In this document: in pieces, positions 10,701 to 21,135 of the stretch
How the letters are laid out: each line of letters opens with the position of its first letter
How positions within the stretch are numbered: position 1 is the first letter of the stretch
Assembly (NCBI GenBank): GCA_028865235.1
Contig: CP114561.1
Span: 2,996,001-3,060,000 of the forward strand
DNA: 64,000 nt
Source: Candidatus Manganitrophus sp.
GTDB taxonomy: Bacteria; Nitrospirota; Nitrospiria; SBBL01; Manganitrophaceae
Direction of reading: 5' to 3'
Made by a program: the position numbers and the translations under genes
The notes under the pieces: model-generated
Databases searched by the model: none
Seen by the model: the letters and a program-made list of their open reading frames with translations, nothing else
Told to the model about the DNA's origin: nothing

Positions 10701-10980
10701 AAAGGGTGTCTGTCGTTTGATCCAAAAAAAGGCCGGTCGGTTCGGCGATGGTTTCCGGAAAGTGGCGGTCGGGGGAGAGATCTCCCTCGGCGGTCGAGGC
10801 GTTGTCGAAGGCGAGAAGGCTTCCCGTTCCGTTGTTAGCGACGTAGAGATTCCCATCGCCGCGCGGCAGGTCCGGCGCTTCCTGCGTCTGACCGGAGCCG
10901 TTACTGTTGTCACTGCACCCCTGAAACCCTCCTGCGCCAAGAAGGACAAGGAGGAGCGTTATCCAGCGCACGTATCTCAA
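7735..10980 (-). CDS. 18-blade NHL/YVTN-type beta-propeller lipoprotein (copy A)
   Basis: 1081 residues. The start is TTG, with GAGGT 8 bases upstream. A lipobox (GFQGC, Cys22) follows a hydrophobic N-terminus, so an outer-membrane or periplasmic lipoprotein is expected. I count 18 repeats of about 50 residues of the form LYVAN-G-(N)SILVYENAS followed by PxGLxVDxxxDxLYV, typical of NHL/YVTN propeller blades and enough for three six-bladed propellers. Around residues 765-840 a different small domain is inserted, with the motif GTSFTTDLAPGD and LTLTSPYPG. The gene lies 6 bases downstream of its paralogue at 10987-14603, probably in one transcript. Substrate or partner unknown. Propellers of this kind usually serve binding or scaffolding; a catalytic role cannot be read from the sequence. 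Confidence 0.85.
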   Translation of the reverse strand: MRYVRWITLLLVLLGAGGFQGCSDNSNGSGQTQEAPDLPRGDGNLYVANNGTGSLLAFDNASTAEGDLSPDRHFPETIAEPTGLFLDQTTDTLYVANTGQNAILIYENASTLELPDGLASADRVISGPQTGLRLPGGVAYDATRQRLYVANEGNASILIFHAGCSETGLLDGDIPPCQVLSGASTLLDAPGELAVDPARDILYISNEGTNSILVYENASQSSTQGNLPPTRTISSIQSPLGIFIDSTNDRLYVVQSEDQAAVLVYENASTRAGQTSPDRTLAGSNTLLVFPIGIDVDIDQNLIYVVNNDHTADGDSALLIFSDPFANCAVCDVSPSRIITGDQTGLTDATDIAVDSQLDRIYVSNTLDNSILLFGMEGNIAPIKIVAGANTGLGQPNSFFYDSSLDRLYVANSSSTAFSTSAITVYHNVSTAALSSTPPSWTISGGGLTTPTSLFIHDDLLLVLDTNQLRIYDLANFNPPFGTNTTFPPPKATYTSNSGLSQPSGMTVDQIKNEVYILSGGNRSIRVYDLSNPITDAPPKRIINFPSTMTGPRGLSIDNQRDILYVTDTSSHTLFAFNGASKSVPDQIRILSSSTNLAAGDRLSTPLAPGLNIEKDRLFMINRGTNAIFIFDKVSTLPSGEIEPDRKIEGSDTALAFPNQNLDVGLGSTGALWIDTSRSGERLFIGQPRDPTCTLPTNQCPRGSLLLFSAEGDIPPGQAWSGGEHKLVGPSAVAVDPRRDLVYVANQGDPTITSDDSLFLFTHASRSDGKMPFNGTFSVTEGSVIVTGTGTSFTTDLAPGDHIKIEENALIVSTIHSDTTLTLTSPYPGETASGLLALRLPWTPCSPIYNPEASSCPDTKLNNPAGLFVDSDQDRLYVSNAGTDCADPAAPCNSLLVFHAASNFSFNAVPNQVITSDRLNSPRGLTVDLGRQTLFVANHGNNSVLVFKNVGDLNGEVSPDAEIGGAATGIDEPIGVAIDPERDILYVLNEGTSEILVFENASSLDGDSAPARTLSGNFIQTPSFLFLDAEGDLLYVADREADAVHIFTDASRADGEAAHKTITGVNTGLNQPVGLAVDTAR

Positions 10981-10986
10981 TTCGGA

Positions 10987-13900
10987 TTACCTCGTGGTGT
11001 CGACGGAAAGCGCGACCGGCTGGTTCAGGCCGGTGGTGTTTCCGGCGAGCGTTGTGTGATGGGCTTCCCCTTCAGCCGAGCTCGCCTCAGTAAAGATGTA
11101 GACCCTGTTCGCCCCTTGATCGGCCACATAGAGCAGGTCGTTTTGCGGATCGAGGAAAAGAGCGGAAGGCTGAACCATGAACCCCCCTGAGATGACCCGG
11201 ACCGGGGAGGGAATGACGCTTCCGCTGAGTGTGGAGAGTTGGTCGAACACCTTAATTTCCAACGTCTCCTGATCGAGGACATAGAGCAGCTCGTTCGCCG
11301 TGTCCACAGCGACCGCCACCGGCTGGCCCAGCCCGCCGATCTCGGCGTCGAATGCGACTGAACCGTTCAGCGCCTCCAGGTTTCTGAAAATCAAGACGGA
11401 ATCGCCCCCGGCATTTGCGATATAGAGAACCCTTCGGTCCAGGTCGACGGCCAGGCCCCGCGGCGTATCGAGCGCGTCGTTGGACAGGATCTGATCGGGG
11501 GTGACCGGACCGGCTGCGTCTGCCAGGTCGCCGGCGTTGTCAAAAATTAAAATGGCGTTGCAAGGGGGGTCTGTGATGATGCAGATCCGCCTGGAAGCGA
11601 CGATCCCGGTGGCGGTATTCCCCGTGTAGGGGGCGGACAGGGTCAGAGAGGTATTGGAGCCGACGGCGGAGACGGTAAAAAGTGTTGTCCCGATTCTTAT
11701 CGTATCGCCGGGCGCTAGCTCCGTCGAAAAGAGGGTTCCGGCGCCGGTCACAAAAGGGGATCTTTCGATCACGACGATCGTTCCTGTCAGGGGAACGTCG
11801 TTGCTGGTGTTGGAGATGTAAAGCCGGTCTTGAACGGGATCAACGAAGAGTCCGGCCGGATTATTGAGCGCCGGGATCGTTACAGCCAGCGGAGGATCGC
11901 CATCCGTATTGACACGGCTCGCCTCCGTCAGGATTGATAGGGTGTCGTCTCCGGTGACCGCCGGATCTCCCTGGCTCGCCATATAGAGGACGTCTCCGTC
12001 GAGGGCGATGGCCGATGGCCCGAAAAAGGGTGCCCCTCCTCCCGACCAGATGCGGCTTGGAGCGAGATTCCCCTCTCTGCTGAAGATGAGAAAAGCGCCG
12101 CGGAAGGCGACGCAGGTTGGCGAGGAGTCCGGACAGGTGGGGTCTCTCGGCTGACCGACGAAAAGTGTTTCATTTCCCCCGCTCGTATCGACGAGGAGGG
12201 CGCCGGTGATGTCGGTCCCGTCTCCATTGGGCCCTCCGAGGAAGAAAAGAGAGGTAGCGCTGCCGGCGATTTTCCGATCGGGGTTCAGCGCGCCGTTCCG
12301 GCCGCTGGCGTTGTCGTAGACATAGATGGAGTTGTTCCCCCGATTGATTAGATAGAGGCGATCATCGTCCATGTTTACGGCGGGAGCGGTCGGGGTGCTC
12401 AGGATCTCGTCCGCCGCGGCGCCGCCGGGAGAGGAAATGACGCGGTTTGGGGCGATGTTTCCGTTTGTGGTGCTGGCATCGTGGAAGGCCAAAATTGAAT
12501 TAATAGTGCTTCCGATCGAGCCGGTGTTCGTTACATAGAGGATGTCTCGCTCGGTATCGATGAAGACGCCGAAGGGGCGGTTCAATCGGGTGAGTGTTCC
12601 GCTGATCGTCCGAATGGGGGCCGTGAGAGTGAGATCGTTCAGATTGTAGACGACGATTTTGTTGCCGTCCTGTTGGACCCCGGGTGGTGGTGATGGTGAT
12701 GGAGGACACTGGGTCTGGACAGCCGCATCGCAGTCCTGAACGATGTAAACGAAGCCGTTTTCTTCATCAACCGCCATCGCCTTGGGACGATGGAGCCCCT
12801 CGGCGGTGGCGAAGGTTTTCGTCGGCACGGGGAGGGTGATCGTTGTTGTCGTGGGATCCGAATCGAGGGGAAAATTAGGAATGGTATCGATGTCGTAGAT
12901 CTGAAGTTCAGGATCGGTGGGGTTTCCACTCAGAATGATCAGCAGGCCCCGAGTCCGGTCGAGGTAAACCGCGCGGGGGCGTTGAATGTCGGAGGTCGGG
13001 CCGGTGATTGTCCAGCTCGGCGCATTGTTCAAAAAGAACCGGCTGCTGACATCATCGTAGACGGTGATGTTCGGCGTGCTCGGGATAACCGATGTCGAAT
13101 TGAAGTTGGCGACATAGAGGCGATCCATCTCGCTGTCGTAGAAGAAAGAGATCGGCTGTTGCAGCTGGGTGTTCCCTCCCGAATTGATCTTGGCGGGGGC
13201 CAAGTTCCCTTCCAGGGAGAAGACAAGAATGTTGTTGGCGGTCGGGTTCGAAAGGTAGATCAGATCTCTCTCCATATCGACCGCGACGCCGACGGGGTTC
13301 GTCAGGGTGGTCTCGTCATCTCCGGTGACATCCCCGCCGATCCGCCAATCGGGGGAGATATTGCAGCTATTGAGAGTGGCGGTGACGGGGCAGCGTTCGG
13401 TATCGTCGGCGTCTTTCAGGCTAAAGGCGATAAGGGCTGTGCTGCTGGTGCTCTTGCCGCCGGTCACGTTGACGTTGTTTGTGTTGTTGTTGTTGACGAC
13501 GTAAATCCGCGATCGGGCGACATCCACCTCAATTCCTGCCGGGTTCGTCATCTGGGTCGTGGCGCATTCCGGGAGAGCGGGGGTGTTGTTACATTCCGGG
13601 GGGAGCGCGCTGAAATGGGTGGTCAAGATCCGCTCCGGCGCGGTGCCGCATAGTGATGGATTCGATGCGCAGGCGGCGGGAGTGTTCCCTTTGAGGCTCG
13701 CCGTCTCGTAAATGAAGATCGCCGGCAGGTTTCCCCCGATTTGACCACGTAGAGCCGGTCGTCGGCGCTGTCGATAAAGAGACCGAAAGGGAGCTGCAAC
13801 ATGCTCTCTGTCTGGCCGGCGTCGGCATGGGAAGTGATGACCCGGCTTGGCGTGACGTCTCCTTGGGTCGTCTGCTGGGAAATATTGTTGAAGGCCAGGA

Positions 13901-14603
13901 TCGAATTTCCCCCCATGTTTGAGACGTATAAGATATCTCGCGGGGTCTGAACGGTGCCGGTATCCAAGGCGAGCGCTCTGGGGTAGTCGAGTAACGTCGA
14001 AGTCCCTGAGATCGTCCGGCAGGGGGAAATGTCTCCGTCTAGGGTCGCCGGTGCGCCGGGACAGTTCTCATCGAAAATGAGAATTCTGTAATCATCCGTG
14101 TTGGCGACATAAAGCTGTCCGTTCTCAGGGCGATAGATGACCGCGAAGGGACGATTCAACCCGGTGTTCGGTCCTGAGATCGTGCGGGTTGCGGCGGCCA
14201 AGCCAAGCGACGGGTTCAGCGTGCTGGCATTCTCATAAATCAGGATGGCGTCCTGACCCGCGTTGGCGACGTAAAGGGTGTCGGTGGTCGGGTCGAGAAA
14301 GATTCCGGCGGGCCCGGTCACCCCTTCGGGGAAGCGTCGTCCGGGGGAGACATTTCCCTGCGGGAGAACAGATTGGAGATTGTTTGCAGCGTTTTGGGGA
14401 GGATCAAAGGCCAGCAGGCTTCCATCGCCTGCATTAACGACGTAGAGGGTGCTCCCTTTGCTCTCTCTGGAGGAGGAGACCGTCTTCTTTTCGGTGACTT
14501 CGCCGCAGCCGCCGAGGCCGTTCACCGATAGAAAAAAAAGAAGCAATATCCCGAGGAACGAATACAATTTGATCGGCTTGTCCCTTCGACGGCTTTTTTT
14601 CAT
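10987..14603 (-). CDS. 18-blade NHL/YVTN-type beta-propeller lipoprotein (copy B, one frameshift)
   Basis: Two open frames (14603 to about 13735, and about 13735 to 10987) join into one protein of about 1205 residues if the C5 run at 13733-13737 is read as C6; the rejoined stretch then reads KSGGNLPAIFIYETAS, a normal blade. A lipobox (LGGC, Cys33) follows a hydrophobic segment. The 18 blades match copy A one to one, including the insert (here VTGAGTLFSTELAPGD, LTLSAPYTG) and the odd blade beginning LFVGQPRDPTC. Copy B therefore arose with copy A by whole-gene duplication. No Shine-Dalgarno sequence is seen before the ATG, and a TTGACA/AATAAT promoter ends only about 9 bases upstream. The frameshift is probably a sequencing error. 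Confidence 0.82.
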
Positions 14604-14611
14604 ACGTCGCC

Positions 14612-14641
14612 ATTATTTGAAAAAAAAAGGGATTCTGTCAA
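14612..14641 (-). promoter_or_regulatory. Sigma70-type promoter for the propeller lipoprotein pair
   Basis: On the minus strand TTGACA (14641-14636), an 18-base spacer rich in T, then AATAAT (14617-14612). The ATG at 14603 would lie almost at the transcription start. Confidence 0.5.
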
Positions 14642-14663
14642 GCTAAAAAACGCGACAAAACAG

Positions 14664-15506
14664 TCAAATGCGAATGAGAAGGTTATCGATCAGGCGGACC
14701 GATCCGATTTTTACCGCCAGAAGGAACACCGCCTCTTTTTGGATCTTCTCAACCGGCTCCAGGGACGCCGGATCGCAGAGGCCGATGTAATCGATTTGGG
14801 CGAGCGGCTCGGATTGAATCAACGCCGCCACCTCTTGGAGAAGGGGCCGGCTTTCATGAATTCCCTGCCGGACACGCGTCTCCGCCTGTTTGAGGGCTCT
14901 AAATAAAATGGGCGCCGCCGCCCGCTCGGCGGGGGAGAGACGCTGGTTGCGGGAGCTCATTGCCAGGCCGTCTTTTTCCCGGACCGTCGGAAGGATTCGA
15001 ATCGAAACGGGAAAATGAAGGTCCTTCACCATCTGACGAAGGACCCGGGTCTGCTGGTAGTCCTTCTGGCCGAAATAGGCCCGGTCGGGCTGGACGACCT
15101 GAAGGAGTTTGGCGACAACGGTCGCAACGCCGCGGAAATGACCCGGCCGAACGGCTCCCTCCCAGCGCCGGGTGATTTCTTCCACATCGACAAAAGTCCG
15201 GTAGGGGGGAGGGGTAGATCTCCTCCGCGGTCGGTGTCCAGAGGAGATCGACCCCCGCCTCTTGAGCCATCTTCCGGTCCGAAGGAACCGAGCGAGGGTA
15301 GGCGGCGAAGTCCTCTTTGGGTCCGAATTGAAGCGGATTCACAAAAAGGAGACGACGACGAGATCGCATTCGCGTTTGGCCCGGCGCATGAGGGCCAAAT
15401 GCCCTTCGTGAAAAGCCCCCATCGTCGGGACAAACCCGATCCGCTTCTTGCCGCGTAAGGGCGCCAGGATTTTCTGAACGGCTTTGATGTTGGAGAGGGT
15501 TCTCAT
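14664..15506 (-). CDS. panC: Pantothenate synthetase (two frameshifts)
   Basis: Condenses pantoate with beta-alanine using ATP, the last step of pantothenate synthesis (cytoplasm). Three fragments in different frames rejoin to about 281 residues, the normal family length: a start at 15506 ([14 protein letters not shown]), the [14 protein letters not shown] motif, [42 protein letters not shown] and FGQKDYQQ, then [10 protein letters not shown]. The breaks lie at the A5 run 15342-15346 (one base missing) and the G6 run 15204-15209 (one extra or two missing). It ends the long minus-strand biosynthetic series. No catalytic motif is lost once the frames are joined, so the gene is probably intact in the organism. 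Confidence 0.9.
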
Positions 15507-15520
15507 CGTTTGAATGATCA

Positions 15521-15545
15521 GGGGCGACGCATGCGTCGCCCCTAC
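15521..15545. repeat. Palindromic repeat (GTAGGGGCG family)
   Basis: A 22-base perfect palindrome at 15521-15542, ggggcgacgc/atgcgtcgcccc in form, followed by tac so that the right end reads CGCCCCTAC. The same right end occurs at 20676-20683. It lies between panC and the kinase gene. Confidence 0.75.
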
Positions 15546-15557
15546 AGGGCGATCTCC

Positions 15558-16193
15558 CTAACGTGTCGGATGGTAATATTCCTTGCCGCGTCGCATCTGT
15601 TTGACTTGGGTGACCAGATCGGTCAGATCGGCTCGATTCCGGACAAAGTCGATGTCGCTGGTTTCGACCACCAGGAGGGGGCTCTCATCATAATGGAAGA
15701 AAAAACGGTTGTACGCGTCGTTCAGGGCGCGGAGATACTCCGGCCGGATCTCCTTCTCATAAGGCCTCCCTCGCTGTTGAATCCGATCGATGAGCGCATC
15801 GGTATGCGCTTGCAGAAAGATGACCAGGTCGGGCTTCGGAATATGGGGGTTCAAGATCTTGTAGATCTGCTCATAGAGGACCAGCTCCTCTTCGCGCAAG
15901 TTCATATAGGCGAAGATCCGGTCTTTGGGGAAGAAGTAGTCGGTGATGGTCGTTTCTGCATAGAGGCTCTGTTGGACGAGTTCCTCCAGCTGGCGGGCCC
16001 GGGAGAGGAGGAAAAAAAGCTGGGTCTGAAAGGCCCACTTCTCCGGGTCGTCATAGAACTGGGGAAGAAATGGATTCTCTTCCGCTTTTTCCAAAAGAAG
16101 GTCGGCCTTCAGCTCCTGCGCCAGGAGCTGCGCAAGGGTCGTTTTCCCGACCCCGATGGCCCCTTCGATCACAATTAGTCTATTTGAACCCAT
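15558..16193 (-). CDS. Deoxynucleoside kinase family protein
   Basis: 211 residues, complete. Walker A GAIGVGKTT at residues 10-18, followed by the dNK-family features ENPFLPQFYDD, LEELVQQSLYAETTITDYFF, a DRIFAYMNL stretch and the lid-type motif RIQQRGRPYEKEI. The family phosphorylates deoxynucleosides (often dAdo/dGuo) to monophosphates for nucleotide salvage; the substrate cannot be told from sequence. It sits between folK and panC in the minus-strand series, a neighbourhood known from other bacteria. Weak Shine-Dalgarno. Confidence 0.85.
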   Translation of the reverse strand: MGSNRLIVIEGAIGVGKTTLAQLLAQELKADLLLEKAEENPFLPQFYDDPEKWAFQTQLFFLLSRARQLEELVQQSLYAETTITDYFFPKDRIFAYMNLREEELVLYEQIYKILNPHIPKPDLVIFLQAHTDALIDRIQQRGRPYEKEIRPEYLRALNDAYNRFFFHYDESPLLVVETSDIDFVRNRADLTDLVTQVKQMRRGKEYYHPTR

Positions 16194-16230
16194 CTTGTCT
16201 CAGCCTGTTTTTTAAATAAATGGGCGAATC

Positions 16231-16834
16231 TCAGGACGGTCCGTTCGACACCAGGGGGATTTTCTCCCATCCCGGCGCGGCGATTCTTTCAATCTTTGTA
16301 GAGACGTCCCGGCGGGACGTCTCTACATTCAAACGGCGGAGGGTCTCCGTGACGGAGGTATGAAGTGCCGGGTGGATGAAATCGGGTGCGATTTCAGTTA
16401 AGGGGACCAGGACAAAAGCGCGATTCGAAATGGCCGGGTGAGGAATCTGAAGTCCGGGGGCATTCAAGATCTGATCGTGATAGAAAAGAAGGTCGAGATC
16501 GATCGTACGGGGTCCCTTGGGAATGAGAATTGTTTTCCCTAACTGCCGTTCGATCTCCTGGCACTCTTTCAAGAGAGCGTCCGGGGAAAGGGGAGGTCTC
16601 GACCGCAACGACGGCATTGTAAAATCGATCTTGTTCGAGGTAGTCGACCGGGTCTGTCTCGTAAAGGGAGGAGATCTTCTTAATCCGAATGCCCGGCGTT
16701 GATCCAAGCCGGCGGACCGCCTCGCGGCAGGAGGCGAGCCGATCGCCGAGGTTCGAACCGATGCCGATAAAGGCGGGGGTCAGAGGTCGGAGGTCGGGGA
16801 GCGGTTTTAAAATGGGTTTCTTTTTCCCTGACAC
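16231..16834 (-). CDS. folK: HPPK, 6-hydroxymethyl-dihydropterin pyrophosphokinase (one frameshift)
   Basis: Transfers pyrophosphate from ATP to 6-hydroxymethyl-7,8-dihydropterin in folate synthesis. Two frames rejoin near 16583-16593: AFIGIGSNLGDR, SSLYETDPVDYLEQDRFYNAVVAVET, then LSPDALLKECQEIERQLG and the signature GPRTIDLDLLFY, HPAISNRAFVLVPL. The start is uncertain. No ATG lies near the conserved N-terminus; I chose GTG at 16834. The upstream frame runs through a GC-rich low-complexity repeat overlapping the end of dapL. The last about 35 residues include a palindromic repeat (16297-16327) read in frame, so the C-terminus is longer than usual. Confidence 0.8.
16297..16327. repeat. Perfect inverted repeat within the 3' end of folK
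   Basis: Arms of 14 bases (tgtagagacgtccc at 16297-16310 and its complement at 16314-16327) with a 3-base loop. It is translated in frame as part of the HPPK C-terminus (VETSRRDVST). The shape resembles interspersed palindromic elements; the outer bases GTAGAGACG differ from the GTAGGGGCG family. Confidence 0.8.
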
Positions 16835-16857
16835 CTGGCCCCTGGCCCCCGGTTCCC
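16827..16857. repeat. GC-rich low-complexity repeat between dapL and folK
   Basis: Short degenerate 6-7 base units (ctggccc, ccccggt) in a row. A very similar stretch lies between argG and argH (25955-26062). Confidence 0.5.
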
Positions 16858-16859
16858 TT

Positions 16860-18041
16860 TTACCCACGGATTCCCGATTTTTCCATCCGGTCGAGCGCCT
16901 CTTCAAGCCGCTCCGTCCCGACGGTGAGGGTCATCCGGATATAACCTTCTCCGGCATCGCCGAATCCCTTGCCGGGGGTCGTGACGATCGCCGTCTTCGA
17001 TAGAAGCAGGGCGGTGAAATCGGCGGAGGCGACCCCCGCGGGGGTTGGAATCCAGACGTAGAAGCTGGCGGGGGGCGGGGTGACCTTAAAGCCGAGCTTC
17101 TGAAGGCCTGGAATCAGGGTGTCCCGCCGCTCTTGATAAATTTTGCGAATCGTATCGACAACGCCCTCTTCCATCTCCAACGCGGCGATTCCCGCTTCTT
17201 GAACCGCCTGGAAGACGCCGGAATCGAGGTTGCTCTTGATCTTTCCCAGCCCGGCCAGAACCTCCCGGTTTCCGACGACGAACCCGATCCGCCAGCCGGT
17301 CATATTGTAGGTCTTCGAGAGGGAGTGGAATTCCACGCCGACCTCCTTGGCCCCCTCGACCTCCAGGAAGCTGGGGGGACGATTTCCGTCGTAGAACATT
17401 TCGGAATAGGCGGCGTCGTGGGCGACGATAATGTTGTAGCGCTTGGCAAACTCGACGACGGCGCTAAAGAACCCCCGATCGGCGGTCGCGGCGGTGGGGT
17501 TATTCGGCGAGTTGATAAAGAGAATCTTGGCCGCCTTGGCCACCTCGGTCGGAATGGAGGCCAGGTCGGGAAGAAATCCCCGTTCGGCTTTCAACGGGAT
17601 AAAATAGGACTTCCCGCCGGCAAATAAGGTTCCGGCATGATAGACCGGATAGCCGGGGCTCGTCATCAGGGCGACATCGCCCGGGTTGATGAAGGCGAGC
17701 GGGAAATGGCCGATCCCTTCCTTCGATCCGATCAGGGTCAACACTTCGCTCTCGGGATCGAGGGTGACATTAAAACGCCGCTTGTACCAGTTGGAAACGG
17801 CTTTGCGGAAGGGGAGCATTCCTTCATAAGAGGGGTATTGGTGGTTCCGCGGGTCCTCCGCCGCCTTTTGAAGGCGATGGATGATCGGGGCGGGGGTCGG
17901 TAAATCCGGGTCGCCGATCCCGAGGTTGATGATATCTTTCCCCTGGCGGATCGCCTCTTGTTTCATCTTGTCGATTGCCGCGAAAAGATATGGGGGAAGA
18001 TGTTTGATCCGCTCTGCCATCTGTACGTCGATTTTGCTCAC
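16860..18041 (-). CDS. dapL: LL-diaminopimelate aminotransferase
   Basis: 393 residues, complete, GTG start. Converts tetrahydrodipicolinate directly to LL-diaminopimelate with glutamate as donor, bypassing the acyl (dapC/D/E) steps. Class I/II PLP aminotransferase: INLGIGDPDLPTP near the N-terminus, NSPNNPTAA, HDAAYSEM, and the PLP lysine in SLSKTYNMTGWRIGF. The surrounding genes supply the rest of the pathway: dapA and dapB before it, dapF after it, lysA last. Its stop is followed by the uncertain start of folK. No dapC, dapD or dapE is seen in the window, which supports the DapL route. Confidence 0.93.
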   Translation of the reverse strand: MSKIDVQMAERIKHLPPYLFAAIDKMKQEAIRQGKDIINLGIGDPDLPTPAPIIHRLQKAAEDPRNHQYPSYEGMLPFRKAVSNWYKRRFNVTLDPESEVLTLIGSKEGIGHFPLAFINPGDVALMTSPGYPVYHAGTLFAGGKSYFIPLKAERGFLPDLASIPTEVAKAAKILFINSPNNPTAATADRGFFSAVVEFAKRYNIIVAHDAAYSEMFYDGNRPPSFLEVEGAKEVGVEFHSLSKTYNMTGWRIGFVVGNREVLAGLGKIKSNLDSGVFQAVQEAGIAALEMEEGVVDTIRKIYQERRDTLIPGLQKLGFKVTPPPASFYVWIPTPAGVASADFTALLLSKTAIVTTPGKGFGDAGEGYIRMTLTVGTERLEEALDRMEKSGIRG

Positions 18042-18048
18042 AATGATC

Positions 18049-19765
<1,717 letters not shown>

Positions 19766-19785
19766 GGGATACCTCGTTTTAATCT

Positions 19786-20610
19786 TTATAAAAGTGCTTC
19801 TTCCAAAATTTCTCCCTTGTAGACGATCCGCGCGTCTCCTTCAAGGGTAATGTTTTTAAACGTCCGGCCTTCCTGGGTGAAATCGACCCCCAAGCGGATT
19901 CCGCCTCGCGTCAGGAGGGAAACGGGGGAGGCTGTTTTTTGGAGGGCGGTCGTGATAAGCGCGGCCGCAATCGCCCCGGTCCCGCAGGCAAGGGTCTCGT
20001 CTTCCACCCCCCGTTCGTAGGTCCGGATCTTCAGATTCTGCCGGTCGGTCACGCTGATGAAATTGGCGTTGGTGCCGCGCGGCGCGAAGAGAGAATGATG
20101 GCGGGTCGCGCGGCCCAAGCCGATCACATCGACCGCATCCACATCATCCACAAAGTAGACGACATGCGGCACGCCGGTGTTCGCGAAGTGGCCGGTATAA
20201 CTTTTCCCGTCGATCTCAATCTTCAGATCCAGCCGCAGGTCGGTCGGATCGGGGAGCCGGACGCGGACACGGTCGCCGATCACTTCGGCCTGGACGATGC
20301 CGGCGAGGGTATCGATCGTATGCTTTGCCGAGGCGATTTTGTTTAGATAAGCAAACCGCGCAACACAGCGGCTGCCGTTGCCGCACATCTCCACCTCCCC
20401 GCCGTCGGCGTTGAGGTAGTGCCATTTGTAATCGGCCTTTGTCGACGGCTCGATCAGGATGACCCCGTCGGCGCCGACCGAGAGGCCCCGGCGGCAGACC
20501 CGGGAAACGAAATGTTTCATCTCCTTCGGATCGATCAAGGGGGTCCGATGATCGATCACGATAAAGTCGTTCCCGCTGCCGCTGATTTTCCAGAAAGGAA
20601 TCGGTTTCAT
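19786..20610 (-). CDS. dapF: Diaminopimelate epimerase
   Basis: 274 residues from the ATG at 20610 (MKPIPFWKISGSGNDFIVID). An upstream in-frame ATG at 20670 is disfavoured because the extra 20 residues come from the palindromic repeat. Interconverts LL- and meso-diaminopimelate by a two-base cysteine mechanism. Both catalytic cysteines are visible in MCGNGSRC and TLACGTGAIAAA. Since DapL makes the LL form, DapF is needed to give the meso form used in peptidoglycan and by LysA. Stop lies 20 bases before dapA. Confidence 0.94.
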   Translation of the reverse strand: MKPIPFWKISGSGNDFIVIDHRTPLIDPKEMKHFVSRVCRRGLSVGADGVILIEPSTKADYKWHYLNADGGEVEMCGNGSRCVARFAYLNKIASAKHTIDTLAGIVQAEVIGDRVRVRLPDPTDLRLDLKIEIDGKSYTGHFANTGVPHVVYFVDDVDAVDVIGLGRATRHHSLFAPRGTNANFISVTDRQNLKIRTYERGVEDETLACGTGAIAAALITTALQKTASPVSLLTRGGIRLGVDFTQEGRTFKNITLEGDARIVYKGEILEEALL

Positions 20611-20628
20611 TGGTTTGGTCTCTATATT

Positions 20629-20684
20629 TGTAGGGGGCGATCCTTGTGATCGCCCAGGGGGCGAATACAAGATTCGCCCCTACG
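20629..20684. repeat. Double-hairpin palindromic repeat (GTAGGGGCG family)
   Basis: Begins TGTAGGGGGCG and ends CGCCCCTACG. Two perfect hairpins sit side by side: gggcgatc/gatcgccc (20635-20642, 20648-20655, loop 5) and ggggcgaat/attcgcccc (20658-20666, 20672-20680, loop 5). It fills the gap between the small membrane protein gene and dapF. Confidence 0.85.
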
Positions 20685-20685
20685 T

Positions 20686-21135
20686 TTAATCGGTGGAACC
20701 CGGTTTGGCCTTCTTCTCTCCGATCAGCGCCAACAACCCCTTCGCTTCTTCGTCCGTGATTTGGTCGTCGGTCATGATCGTCTGGATCCGGTTGCTGACT
20801 TCCAGCAGATCGGCGTCGCTGATCTGCTCGGCCTTGGCATTGTCATAAAACCGGTAGACCGTTTCGCGAACATGCTCCGCCTCTTCCAGCGTATACTCCG
20901 AGGGGAGCAGCGCCACCAGCGCCTTATTGATGACGAACTTCTTGAACGTGAAATTATGAATTTCACGTCCCTTGACCGCCAGCACGGTCAGAAAAACGAT
21001 CACCACCCCGCTTACGATGAGGAGGGTCAGGAAAAAGCCTCTCCCCTGTTTCCGGGGCTTCCGTGTGGTTGCGGTCTTGCTTTCCAGGGGAAGAGTCCCT
21101 TCCGAGGGGTGGGAGGGATTGTTATGACTGCCCAA
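20686..21135 (-). CDS. Small single-pass membrane protein of unknown function
   Basis: 149 residues. A basic, polar N-terminus (about 32 residues) is followed by one transmembrane helix (FFLTLLIVSGVVIVFLTVLAV) and an acidic helical tail with heptad-like spacing and the segment TDDQITDEEAKGLLALIG. The start is TTG at 21135, 14 bases inside the end of lysA, with GGAG about 9 bases before it, which suggests translational coupling. I do not recognise the family. Position between lysA and dapF is the only functional hint, and membership in the pathway is not implied. Confidence 0.7.
   Translation of the reverse strand: MGSHNNPSHPSEGTLPLESKTATTRKPRKQGRGFFLTLLIVSGVVIVFLTVLAVKGREIHNFTFKKFVINKALVALLPSEYTLEEAEHVRETVYRFYDNAKAEQISDADLLEVSNRIQTIMTDDQITDEEAKGLLALIGEKKAKPGSTD

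Noticed and set aside
10447-11190. Plus-strand open frame across the junction of the two propeller genes
   Set aside because: It is antisense to blades with clear repeat structure in both genes; composition gives long frames by chance.
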